This document shows positions 54,940 to 64,000 of a stretch of DNA of 64,000 nucleotides, in pieces. The notes beneath the pieces were generated by a model. The model was not told the origin of the DNA. It did no database searches and saw nothing but the letters and a program-made list of their open reading frames with translations. The stretch comes from Wurfbainia villosa (lineage: Eukaryota > Streptophyta > Magnoliopsida > Zingiberales > Zingiberaceae): contig CM045996.1 of the NCBI GenBank assembly GCA_025175895.1, positions 105,141,179-105,205,178 on the forward strand, in the 5' to 3' direction. The position numbers and the translations under genes were made by a program. Position 1 is the stretch's first letter; each line of letters begins with the position of its first letter.

Positions 54940-55987
54940 TTTGAAAGAAAACCTAAGAATCACATAAATCAAAACATTAGATTTCAAAAAATTATTGATT
55001 CCTCAAACAATAAAATTTTAAAATCAACCAACACCTCAAAACACCGAGAATATCATATGCCACGATAGTGTGGACGTATACGAATTCTACATTTGTAAGA
55101 GGAGGTTTTACCCATTAATTTTACTATCTTGTCAACCTAACTTTTTGACAAGTAAAATTAATAGTTGGTTGCTCTTTGGCCCTACAAATAAAAGAAGTGA
55201 CTCCGATGGGGAGGATGCTTATATTTGTATCTAAGTGTTCACCATTACTCGGTACCAAGGTAATTATCTTGGGTTATGTGCCTTACGATGGGCAAGTACA
55301 CATGCTCCTTAATAATTTCCTATAACCATATTCGACCTTGTGATCCGCAAACAAAACCATCCGATGGGGAGGAAGTCACTCAGAGACGACGCACAAGTTT
55401 GTTTGCATCACTTGTCAAATCGTAATGGAGGCCGTGGGAATTTTAAAAAATTCCCTCTCCCACTTAGTAATTTGAAATTGAGGAATTTTCCTAGCCTACG
55501 ACATGCATATCAAACAAAAAGCAATAAATATGAAAAATAAAATTATTTTCCAACTATTATGACTTTTGTCTTCAATATGTCTCCCGTCGCATCGCCATCT
55601 CGTCCGCTCCTCCCACGCCATGTACGAGCCATCCGGAGATCCGAGCCGAGACTAAAACCTATTTTAATTTACATCCATCGATCCTATACTCCACGAGGGA
55701 GTGTACATGAAATCTAGATTGAAAGTAAAATAAAATAAAGAGTGGCTAAACAATGCCGTATTTAATTTAAAAAAAACTAAATACTAGCCTCGTCAACTCC
55801 GAGGATTCAACAAAATAAATATTTACACACATACAATCACATACACACATATAGTCATAATAGTCGGATCTTATGCCTGCAACCAAAGAGTCAAACTATG
55901 CATATCCTACTATTATCTGGCACATATAATATATGAAAAAGTGCATAAAAATTAACCGAATCCTAAACACACAAAACCAAAAACCTT
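54940..55987 (-). other. B2 5' leader
   Basis: No gene. It contains three related motifs on the plus strand: TCCGATGGGGAGGATG (55202), TTACGATGGGCAAG (55282) and TCCGATGGGGAGGAAG (55360), spaced about 80 bp. It aligns with 28507-29547 of B1. Confidence 0.65.
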
Positions 55988-56002
55988 GGCTCTGATACCA
56001 AT
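55988..56002 (-). other. B2 primer-binding site (intact)
   Basis: Minus strand ATTGGTATCAGAGCC lies next to the 5' LTR, an unmutated initiator tRNA-Met site. Confidence 0.88.
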
Positions 56003-57867
56003 TGAAGGGTTTTGCTTATGGAGTCCGTGAGGGGAAACTTCGCTTCCCACTTCACCTCGATCGTTTGTTCATGGTGATCCCCTCGATGTCCCCGGATTAA
56101 AAAAAAAATTAATCCTAGACAAAAAGGATTGCCCAAACAACCAAGTCATCGTCGTGCTATTCGTTTAGAGAGGTCACTTGAACAAACTAGTTGTTCAAGC
56201 AACCATCCTCTATTCTACGAGTAGCCGCGGAATAGACGATGTCCGGATCGCCGGTTTTTGTATTTATGCTCGGGATCCAAGTATTATTTAGCCATTTACA
56301 GATTTATAATATGCTTATAATTGAAAAACAAAAACAAGCAACAAACAAAAGAGAAAAGAGAATAGATATACCTCTTGATCTTCTAATGTATGTCCTTCCT
56401 CCTTTTGGAGGTCGTGTGGGCGATGATCTACCAAAAGTCGAAGCTCCAAGATCGCAAATCTTCCTTCCTTGCTTTTTCAAAGAAGAGGAAGAATAGAAAC
56501 AAGGTTTTTCTCCTCCCTTAAACCAACCAACAAGGAGCACACCAAATCCTTGCCGCTGGCCAACTAGAAGGATTGGAAGATGATGGAAAACAACTAAGAC
56601 ACCAAGGGAAGCCCTATATCTTGTTTCCACCACCTAAGGAGAAGAGAGGAGAGGCTTTTTCCATCGGCCAAGGGCTGGGAAAAGGCTGGAAAGGCTGCTG
56701 GACATCGGCCAATGAAGGAGGAAGAAGAAAACAACACCTTCCTTATTTGGTGCCGCCCTAGCCTCCAAACCCTAACCCTAATCCTATATCAACTAGGATT
56801 CCCTTCTCTTGCCGCCCAAGCCTAGCTCTCTTAGATGTTAGTTCATGCCAACTCCCATGCCCTCCTTTTATAGAGTTAGGGATAAGTCATGAATTAATCT
56901 CCTCCATTGGTTCTAGAGATTTAATCTCAACCGTCGGATCTAGAGATTTAATCTCAACCGTCGGATCGTAGAGATTTAATCTCTACCTATGGATCTTAGT
57001 TTTTTGTTTCTATCCATTGGATCTAAGCTTCATGAGGTGTTAATAGGCTACATTAGGGACCATGAGGAGGAGTTGGATCTTGGCCACCCATGGATCAAGC
57101 CCACATAAAGTCCGATCCACTAATGATGATCCAATCCACTAAAGGATCATCATTGATCTACCTCACCAACCCCCATATGATAATATGGGCTCCATATATT
57201 ATTTGTATACTTTCTCCCCATGTTTAAGATCTCGAATGTTCATCAATTAATTAATTTATTGACCATTAATTAATCAACATCTAACTCCTTGAGTAGTACC
57301 ACTCAACCTTTTCATCATGGCGGACCAAGTCCACCTGCAGGGTTTACATGATGAACCTTATGAGCTCCTCAAGGGGACATCATCATCCTAATATATAGGA
57401 CACGGTTTCCTCCTATAATCAACAACACACCATATAAATAATATTATCTCCCAACTTACCGAGCCTATCGATTTAATCTATAAATCTCACCCATTGGTAA
57501 ATCAAAGAGATGAGTACTAAGTATATATGTCTGTTATTATATCGGGATTAAGAGCATGTACTAAATAATATCTGAGGTCCGATTCGATTATGTAGTCAAC
57601 AATAAATCGAATCACCTCTAAGTCGATCCTACTCAATACACACAAAGTGCACTAGTGTGATTCTATGGTCAAGACAAACCAATACCAAATCACACTACAA
57701 CCATTCCAATAGTTTGTCCAAAGTCATCTCGGTTGTGAACCATTCCAATGTAAAGTATTAGACAATATTGCAAAACCATAAAAATATGCAAACAATGATC
57801 ATGTGATTCTTATTTCAAAATAAAGATGTTCATACAAAAGATAGACTTTTCAGTATACATCCCTACA
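56003..57867 (-). repeat. B2 5' LTR (1865 bp)
   Basis: Matches the 3' LTR with a few structural differences. There is a 27-bp tandem duplication (units 56913-56939 and 56940-56966) that the other LTR has once, an extra ~18 bp near 57045, and a missing stretch of roughly 75 bp at about 57740. It ends TATACATCCCTACA. Confidence 0.9.
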
Positions 57868-58108
57868 CCATCGCGGTTAGCATGGTGCAACTCACTTGCT
57901 CAGAATCAAACACATATTTCTGATGGGCCAACAATTGGTCTGGTGTTGCATCATCACTAGGACGGGTGGGAAGAGATGCTTCAAGGACATACTCAAGCTT
58001 TTCCGCCTTGAGAACAATTCTCAAGTTTCTAAGCCAAACCAAGAAGTTCAGCCCAGTCAATTTATTCGAATTCAAAATAGAGCGCAAATTCAAAGACATC
58101 ATGATCAA
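57868..58108 (-). pseudogene. gag: A2 gag N-terminal part
   Basis: ATG at 58108 starts MIMMSLNLRSILNSNKLTG, as in A1. Open to the B2 insertion point (…CTMLTAMV), which then continues at 49106 (PELRKLHEHMDAH). No lesion other than the insertion is seen in this piece. Confidence 0.87.
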
Positions 58109-59202
58109 GCAATTAACCTAGAAATACAAAACAAGCATATATGAGAAATATGATTTAAAATGCATCCACATACATTTTCAAAATCCCATTCATTTTTCGA
58201 ATTCAAAAACCCTCAAAATCAATTCGGGAGATCGTAGGTCAATCTCCGAATGGGATGATATCCAATATAGATAAGAACAACCTTAGAGTGAGTCCAACAA
58301 ACCATTCTTAGCTATGATGGTGGGTATCAAGTATACCGATTACATATCACGTATATGTAACTATCACAATGTGCTATCAACTAATTGAATATTTACACAT
58401 ACATTGGGTTGTTAACACATTAACAAGTATGCATCATATGCATAACACCCAACTTCACCTCTCTTCACATCGACCTTGGAGTGAGTCCAACAAATCGATG
58501 CTCCAAGTTAGAGCTGGCCCATTAATCGTGAAATAGTTTTAATATGGTTAGAGTGCATTCAACTAATTAGCCAGGCTTGGAGTGAGTCCAACAACCCAAA
58601 CTAACGATTGACCACTTACTCTTACTATATTAGAGTTAAACTATTCCAATGATTTGAACATGTTCAGGTTCGAGCCGGGCTTGGAGTGAGTCCAACAACC
58701 CAAACAAGAAACAGAACTCTGGTTCTAATCATATTAATGGAAGGTGTAGGCTTTAATATTGTATAAGGGTTTTAAAGTCTCATCCTCTTTGCATGCAAAT
58801 AACTATTATCTACATGGCATGACATACATCTACATGTCACGACACGCATGACATAATGATATGCATCTAATGCAATTACATGGCTATAATTATGACATAT
58901 ACTTAATTTCCTTATATGTCATAACTATTTATGAAAATAAAATATGTTTAAGATTTGATTCCCAAAATCAAATCATGATTAAATTAAGAAATAAATTTTC
59001 AAATCTAATCACATATTTTATTTGTGGAAGGTCTCAATTAAAGAAAGTCAAATTTAATTTAGGAAATAAATTTCCTAAATTGTCAAAACTATTTATGGAA
59101 ATCAAATATATTTTAGATTTGATTTTTCAAATCAAATCATAATTAAATCAGGAAACAAATTTCCAAATCTAATCAAATATTTTATTTATGGAAAGTATTA
59201 AT
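58109..59202 (-). other. A2 5' leader, cut by NA3
   Basis: No gene. Four copies of CTTGGAGTGAGTCCAACAA (first one CTTAGAG…) lie at 58282-58300, 58485-58503, 58576-58594 and 58680-58698, matching the A1 leader set apart from one consistent base (AGTGAG for AGAGAG). The AT-rich end stops at ATTAAT, where the NA3 LTR begins. Confidence 0.72.
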
Positions 59203-60569
59203 TGTAGGATATTTGAAGCCGCTAGAGGGGGTGAATAGAGTCGTGCTAAGCGTGATGGAATTCGCTCGTGTATCGTCTCTACAAATTTCGTTAGCGCAGC
59301 GGAAAATAGATAATAATGACAATAACGAAATGGACAATCACACATGAACATGAGTATATAAAGTGGTTCGGAACCGCACGATTCCTACTCCATGGATCAA
59401 GCTCTACGAGCTCTAGTGATGCACACACAACCACTAATAAACAAATACTCCTTCTCGACACAAGTCGGAGGAGGAGAAACCTCTTACAATTGTTTACAAC
59501 AATAAACAAATAGATACAAGCAAATACAATGAAATACAAATGCAAGTAAAGGAAAAACACTTTACAAGAGCTTTTGATTGCTTGATCTTTGATTGCCTTG
59601 AACTAGCTTTGAAGGACTGGAAAGCACCAACTTTCCCCTTCAATTTCGCCCAAGAAAATCACTACCTTTTCCTCCACCACGAGCTCCTTATAAAGCTTCA
59701 ATCTGTGCTGGAAAAAGTTGATCAGTCGACTGATCGGGACCATCAATCGACTAATGCCACTGTTGTTGTGAGACAACGGCTAGATCCATGCTGGATAAGT
59801 CCAACAGATCAACCATCAGTCGACTGATGATGACCATCAGTCGACTGGTCAAGCCTCCACTCGATTGCTGGCCGCAGCAGTCGAGTGAGACCCCATTCGC
59901 GGGCTAATTTTCGAGCATCGACCGATCGATCACATCGATCACCGACCGATCGAGCCATCCTCGAATGCCCACCTCCGGTAGTCGATCGCTAGGCCACTTC
60001 CGCAATCAAACCCTAGTTGACGGCCTACCGACCGCCACATGACACGGGCCGATCGTGGCACACCTCAAACATGAGGTTTTAGCCCAAGTATGGTTCCCCC
60101 ATACTTGCTAGACCACCCTTAGCCTAGACCTAGGCCTTCTAGCCACCTCCATCAGCCTCACGCCTCTCGGATCCCTCCAAGTCATCCATGACTTGTTCAT
60201 CCATTGCGCTAGCCTCCAGGTTCTTCCATCGGCTATGTCATGCTAACGGTGTCTACACCGCCAAGGCACATTGGACTTACGCCGCCAAGACTCTGCTTGG
60301 ACTTTACGCCGCCAACCATTGGACTTATGCTGCCAAGACTCCCTCTTGGACTTTACTCTGCCAATATTAAACCCCTTGGACTTCTCAAATGCCAAGACTC
60401 AAGCCTTGGACTTTACCTTGCCAAGACCCATGCTTGGACTTTCCATTACCAAGACCCATGCTTGGACTTTCCCAAATTACATTGTCATATGTTTTTGTCG
60501 AACATCAAAACATCACTCGAGTCAAACTCGAGTCCTGGTCAATCGTGACCTGGGCCGATTGCACCATCA
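59203..60569 (-). repeat. NA3 3' LTR (1367 bp)
   Basis: TGTAGGATATTTGAAGCC…GATTGCACCATCA. The half near the TATA box (TTATAAAG at 59688-59695; minus CTTTATAAG) keeps several GTCGAC palindromes (59724-59845). From 59875 to 60060 most are CGATCG forms. The tandem CCAAG...CTTGG repeats are fewer (60265-60475). Confidence 0.88.
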
Positions 60570-62455
60570 ATCTTCCCCTTTTTGATGTTTGACAAAAACC
60601 AAACAAACCATTGAGTTAGAACACTAACTCAAATCCCTTACAAATTATCCCAAATTGATAATCACTCTCCAAATGTTCTCCCCCAAACATTCTCCCCCTT
60701 TTTGACTAACATCAAAAAGGTTTTCTCTCCAAGGAGGTCAATGTCTCATGTCTCAATGAGATCTTACAATCTCCCCCTTGGTCCAAAAATACCTAGGATG
60801 CCTACCATCTTCCTAGTGATAAGTCTCATATCACTCAAGAGAGGCAATCCTATACTCTCTCCCAATTTCAAAATTGGGTCTCTCAAAATCCCATCAATTT
60901 CCCAATTGATGATACTCTCCCAATAACTTCTCCTCTTCAAGGAGAAAAATACATCCATCATTCCAAGATGGATGCCTCCCCCTAAAGGCTTGCTCCCCCT
61001 TGACCATTGCACCAACAATGTCCTTGGGAAGTCCCTAAGCCAATAGGAACTCTAAACCATCAAAATTAAGGTTCTAAGTTCAAACATGAACTCTTCCACC
61101 CTTAAATTTAATACTTTGACCTAACATCTCTCCAAATCCATATCCAATGGATTTTCACCCTTCATAATGCTTCCCAAAGCATATCCTAGGGTTAGGAGTG
61201 GTTAGGGCCCTTTACCATGGCTGAAAACGGGCTAACCAAACCTAGTTTTCCGAATCGCAATCATCGAGAGTGATTTAGATATCGATCACGATCGACACTA
61301 TCATCGATCGCCACCACGAGCGTCGATCGATAATCAAAAGTCCGATTTTCAATTATCAGAAACGAGTTTCAGAAAATCATAAATAATTATACGTATATCG
61401 AAAAATCACGAAATTTGGTACGTATAATACCTATGACCAATACAATGGGTGAAAAATGTTTTAAAAAATTTTATACATAAAATAGAAAAATTGATACAAA
61501 ATCCAAAAGTGACTAAAAACTTTAAAGTTTAAGCTCACTTTGTATTAATCTCATCAATGGTGATTGCTATCAAAAGATAGACTTCACCAAGGTTTTTCAA
61601 AATGATTTTAAAATATTTTCAAAATCTTATTTTGGATCATATTCCTTGGGCTTTAAGTACATGACTTGTACACAAGCTTTCCCAAAGATCCACCATTGAA
61701 ATAAGATGAGTTTTAGTTCATCTAGATGCAAAAACTATGCACCTTGAACTCAACTCATATCCTAGCATCTCACATGTATCTAGGGTGTATAAATACACAT
61801 ACATGTCAATTGGATGTGAGATGTGAGTTTTGGTTCATTTAATCTAGGGTTTTATGCATTTTTGTAAGGCAACCCTACTTGATTCCCTTATGAATGGGAC
61901 TCCAAGTCATGTCATTGTCCTTAGTTCAATTTTAATCAAATGCATGAATGATCATGGCATTAATGATGATATAAATAAGCATATGCTCATAATCATGATG
62001 TCATGGCATAAGATGAAATCTAAAAACACATGACATTTAAAACCTTTATCCTAAACATGAACATGACATATAAAAAGATTAAAAGTAAGCATGATGTCAT
62101 GACATGTTATATGGAAAACAAAGCATGACATATAAAACATATAGGTATAGTAATACCTAAATTTTAATATTAATTGCCATTTGATATAATTAAGTATATT
62201 TTTCCATATTATCGCTAATCTCCCTAGTGTGCCAAAGACCCAAAATGACACACTAACCTCTAAACCTAAATTGTGCCAATTTGATCATTTTATCAAACTT
62301 CTCAAATAATATAGGCACATCCTAAAATCTTTTAGGATTAAAGCTCAAATGTATTTCCAAAGGTAACCCTAACCTTGAAAATAACCTAAAATGCCACCTT
62401 TTCCATGGTTGAGTTAACTACCCATCCAATCAAGGTTGGCACACCCTAACCCCAT
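60570..62455 (-). other. NA3 polypurine series and spacer
   Basis: Polypurine motifs (minus AAAAAGGGGGAG type) lie next to the LTR, near 60695-60715, 60770-60780 and 60975-61005. CGATCG palindromes cluster at 61260-61335. No gene is seen; the sequence aligns with NA2 36366-37960 and 40410-40642. Confidence 0.65.
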
Positions 62456-63961
62456 CTAGCGTGAATCAATCACGCTCTTAGGAACCCAAAACCGATTTGA
62501 GCTCCTAGGGTTAATTAGGTATTCCTTAGGGATAACCTCCCTAGATACCTTTCTAATGACCCTTCTAGGCTTATTAGCCTTGGTCATTTGTGTCTTACCT
62601 AGGTTGACTCTAGGGGTAACTCCCCTTGCAACCTTCTTAGTGGCCACCCTAGGTTTCCTAGAAACCTTAGCCACTAGACACAACCCTTGGTCAACTCTAG
62701 GGATGACTTCCCTATTGACCTTGGTCTTCGTAGACCTAGTTTGTGTTCCATAGTCAAAAGGAACACTATGATAAGCCACCTTAGGCTTAGGTTTGTGACC
62801 CAAACCTTGCTTGCACTTGGTTGACTTTTGACTCTTAGGTCCTAAGTGTTGACTTTGAGACCTAGACCTTTGACTTTGACCACTAGACCCTTGCATTTGA
62901 TTTTGCATAATTTTGAGCGTCTTTTCTAATTTCTCAAGCCTTGATCTCAAGGCTTGGTTCTCTAATTCTAATTGCCCAATTTTTGAGTTTTGATTTAAAC
63001 CATGGGCATGGTTCTTCTTAGGCATATGCCTAGTCCATTTAGGGTTAATACCTAGGTGCTCTTGCACCTTTCTAATTGTCTCCCTAGGTAGAATTGGTCT
63101 TGAGTTATTTAACCTAGGTTTGTCCTTAGATAAGTTGTTTTTAGGGACATTAGTCCCAAATTTTTCTCTATTATCTAAGTGAATATGTTTAGCTCTTAGA
63201 CAAAAATATTTATTGCTCCTAGCATGCTTTTCATGATAAATAGCAAGTGAATTGAAAGCATGCTTTTGACTTTTAAATTTAGAAGGAGCATTACGAAAAT
63301 ATACCTTAGGGTTAGCCTTAGCTCCCCCTACATGTGAAGCTCCATTTTGGGTCTTTTTGCTCCCCCTAGGACATTGATTCCTATAATGTCCTTTTGAATT
63401 GCACTTGAAGCATATGATGTGCTCCTTGCCTTTAGGTGTTGGGGAACCGACATCCTTGTCTTTTGGTGCCGGTGGAGCTTTCCTAATCTTCTTTGGGCAC
63501 TTGCTTTTGTAGTGCCCGATTTCCCTACACTCAAAACATGTTATATGCATTTTATTATTAGCACATATGCTTGAGTTACCTAGGGTGGTGGTAGGTGTCG
63601 GAGTTGAATTTTGAGCTTCCTCATCTTGACCGGATGTTGAAGGCTCTTCTTGAGGTTGCTCCGGTGTAGATGGCCTCTCCTCCTCAATCCTAGAAGTGGA
63701 TACTTCTTCCACCTCTTTCACCTCTTCTTTCTCTGATCCGAAAGTCGACTCCCTATCAACTTCCGACTCCTCAAGCTCTTTAGATGGGGATGTGCTTGCT
63801 TGAGCTTGAGAGGGTGAGCACTCCTCTTCTTCTTCTTCTTGGACCGATGGTAAATTTTCATGGAGATTTGCCACTTGGCTCCATAGCTCCTTTGCATCTA
63901 CATAATTATGTAACATACACAAGATATTGTTAGGCATTAAATCAATTAGAAATTTTATCAC
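62456..63961 (-). CDS. gag: NA3 gag, open, N-terminus outside window
   Basis: The frame is open for 501 codons; the first Met at 63961 is not the start, as homology to NA2 gag runs further to the right. It contains the gag-core end (DAKELWSQVANLHE), a Ser/Glu linker, knuckle 1 at 63497-63538 (CFECREIGHYKSKC), knuckle 2 at 63371-63412 (CFKCNSKGHYRNQC), a leucine-rich coiled coil (KIGQLELENQALRSRLEKLE) and a basic tail ending WVPKSVIDSR. Both knuckles have all four ligands. It is the only gag of this family here without a lesion, so it may still make protein. The expected role is RNA packaging in particles completed by a helper element. Confidence 0.9.
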   Translation of the reverse strand: MIKFLIDLMPNNILCMLHNYVDAKELWSQVANLHENLPSVQEEEEEECSPSQAQASTSPSKELEESEVDRESTFGSEKEEVKEVEEVSTSRIEEERPSTPEQPQEEPSTSGQDEEAQNSTPTPTTTLGNSSICANNKMHITCFECREIGHYKSKCPKKIRKAPPAPKDKDVGSPTPKGKEHIICFKCNSKGHYRNQCPRGSKKTQNGASHVGGAKANPKVYFRNAPSKFKSQKHAFNSLAIYHEKHARSNKYFCLRAKHIHLDNREKFGTNVPKNNLSKDKPRLNNSRPILPRETIRKVQEHLGINPKWTRHMPKKNHAHGLNQNSKIGQLELENQALRSRLEKLEKTLKIMQNQMQGSSGQSQRSRSQSQHLGPKSQKSTKCKQGLGHKPKPKVAYHSVPFDYGTQTRSTKTKVNREVIPRVDQGLCLVAKVSRKPRVATKKVARGVTPRVNLGKTQMTKANKPRRVIRKVSREVIPKEYLINPRSSNRFWVPKSVIDSR

Positions 63962-64000
63962 CTTATCATTTTTCTTGGATGCTTGGACTTGCTCTTCGGT

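Larger units (their letters stand above)
49107..57867 (-). mobile_element. B2: nearly complete B-family copia element
   Basis: An 8761-bp element with LTRs at 49107-50988 and 56003-57867 (TG…CA), primer site, leader, gag and pol on the minus strand. The duplication is CCATA/CCATC (49102-49106 and 57868-57872); A1 reads CCATC at this site, so one copy has mutated. It sits within A2 gag, and A2 sits within B1, so this is a B element inside an A element inside another B element. Six stops and two frameshifts are seen in gag-pol, fewer than in B1. Confidence 0.92.
33699..59202 (-). mobile_element. A2: A-family copia element hosting four later insertions
   Basis: When NA2, a solo LTR and B2 are removed, the pieces form one A-family copy on the minus strand. 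They are a 2219-bp 3' LTR, RNase H/RT, integrase, protease, gag and leader. NA3 cuts the leader at 59203, so the primer site and 5' LTR lie beyond the window. The copy sits in the 3' LTR of B1. Its own deletions (RNase H near 45111, pre-integrase near 48563) and stops make it inactive. Confidence 0.88.
59203..64000 (-). mobile_element. NA3: pol-less Sirevirus-like element (runs out of window)
   Basis: The 3' LTR (59203-60569), polypurine series, spacer and an open gag lie on the minus strand; the 5' end is outside. From LTR to the gag stop is only 1.9 kb, with no ORF3 and no pol. Its spacer aligns with that of NA2 on both sides of the ORF3 module. It cuts the A2 leader, so it is one of the youngest insertions here. 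Confidence 0.87.

Noticed and set aside
54939..54987. Upstream ATG (54987) as the B2 gag start
   Set aside because: The extra 16 residues have no counterpart in B1, where gag starts at the MTFNPLA position.

Overview
This window is intergenic plant nuclear DNA made almost entirely of LTR retrotransposons of the Ty1/copia superfamily, nested in one another. I found no host gene, rRNA or tRNA gene, CRISPR array or bacterial feature. The organism is an angiosperm: initiator-tRNA-Met primer sites, Sirevirus-type and Angela/Tork-type pol domains, and kilobase-long TG...CA LTRs. I cannot name the species. Family names used here are my own. SIRE1 is an autonomous Sirevirus/Maximus-like copy. A1 and A2 are copia elements with ~2.2 kb LTRs. 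B1 and B2 are copia elements with ~1.7-1.9 kb LTRs. NA1, NA2 and NA3 are pol-less Sirevirus-like elements.

Left block (1-23653). SIRE1 (+) runs from its 5' LTR through gag and pol. A 1664-bp solo LTR (2756-4419, target duplication GTGCT) interrupts it at the protease active site. A1 (-) begins at 7739 in SIRE1's 3' spacer. The far end of A1 is fused at 17090-17093 to a Sirevirus LTR fragment, which is fused at about 17463 to NA1 (-). The 5' LTR of NA1 is split by a complete A-family solo LTR (20686-22899, target duplication GACTG).

Right block (23654-64000). A diverged Sirevirus-like LTR and an unassigned 258-bp stretch lead to a truncated NA-type LTR (+, 25377-26515). That LTR is cut by a short-LTR element (26516-26755), which is cut by B1 (+, 26756-33698), whose 3' LTR is cut by A2 (-, 33699-59202). 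A2 received four later insertions: NA2 (34813-43792, target duplication GTTTG), a Sirevirus-type solo LTR (46214-47291), B2 (49107-57867) and NA3 (59203 to the window end).

The most unusual unit is NA2. It has two LTRs, a primer site, polypurine tracts and a target duplication, and it encodes a two-knuckle Gag, but it has no protease, integrase, reverse transcriptase or RNase H. In place of pol it carries a separate module: an array of the palindrome CAGTCGACTG, a TATA-like core, a leader, an 11-nt first coding exon, a probable 111-bp GT-AG intron, and a ~400-residue ORF3 of the plant-transposon / envelope-like type. The same palindrome array lies upstream of the TATA box in the Sirevirus-type LTRs, so it looks like a promoter-associated module used twice in one element. 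The autonomous pol genes here are all broken. NA3 gag is open to the window edge and looks recent.
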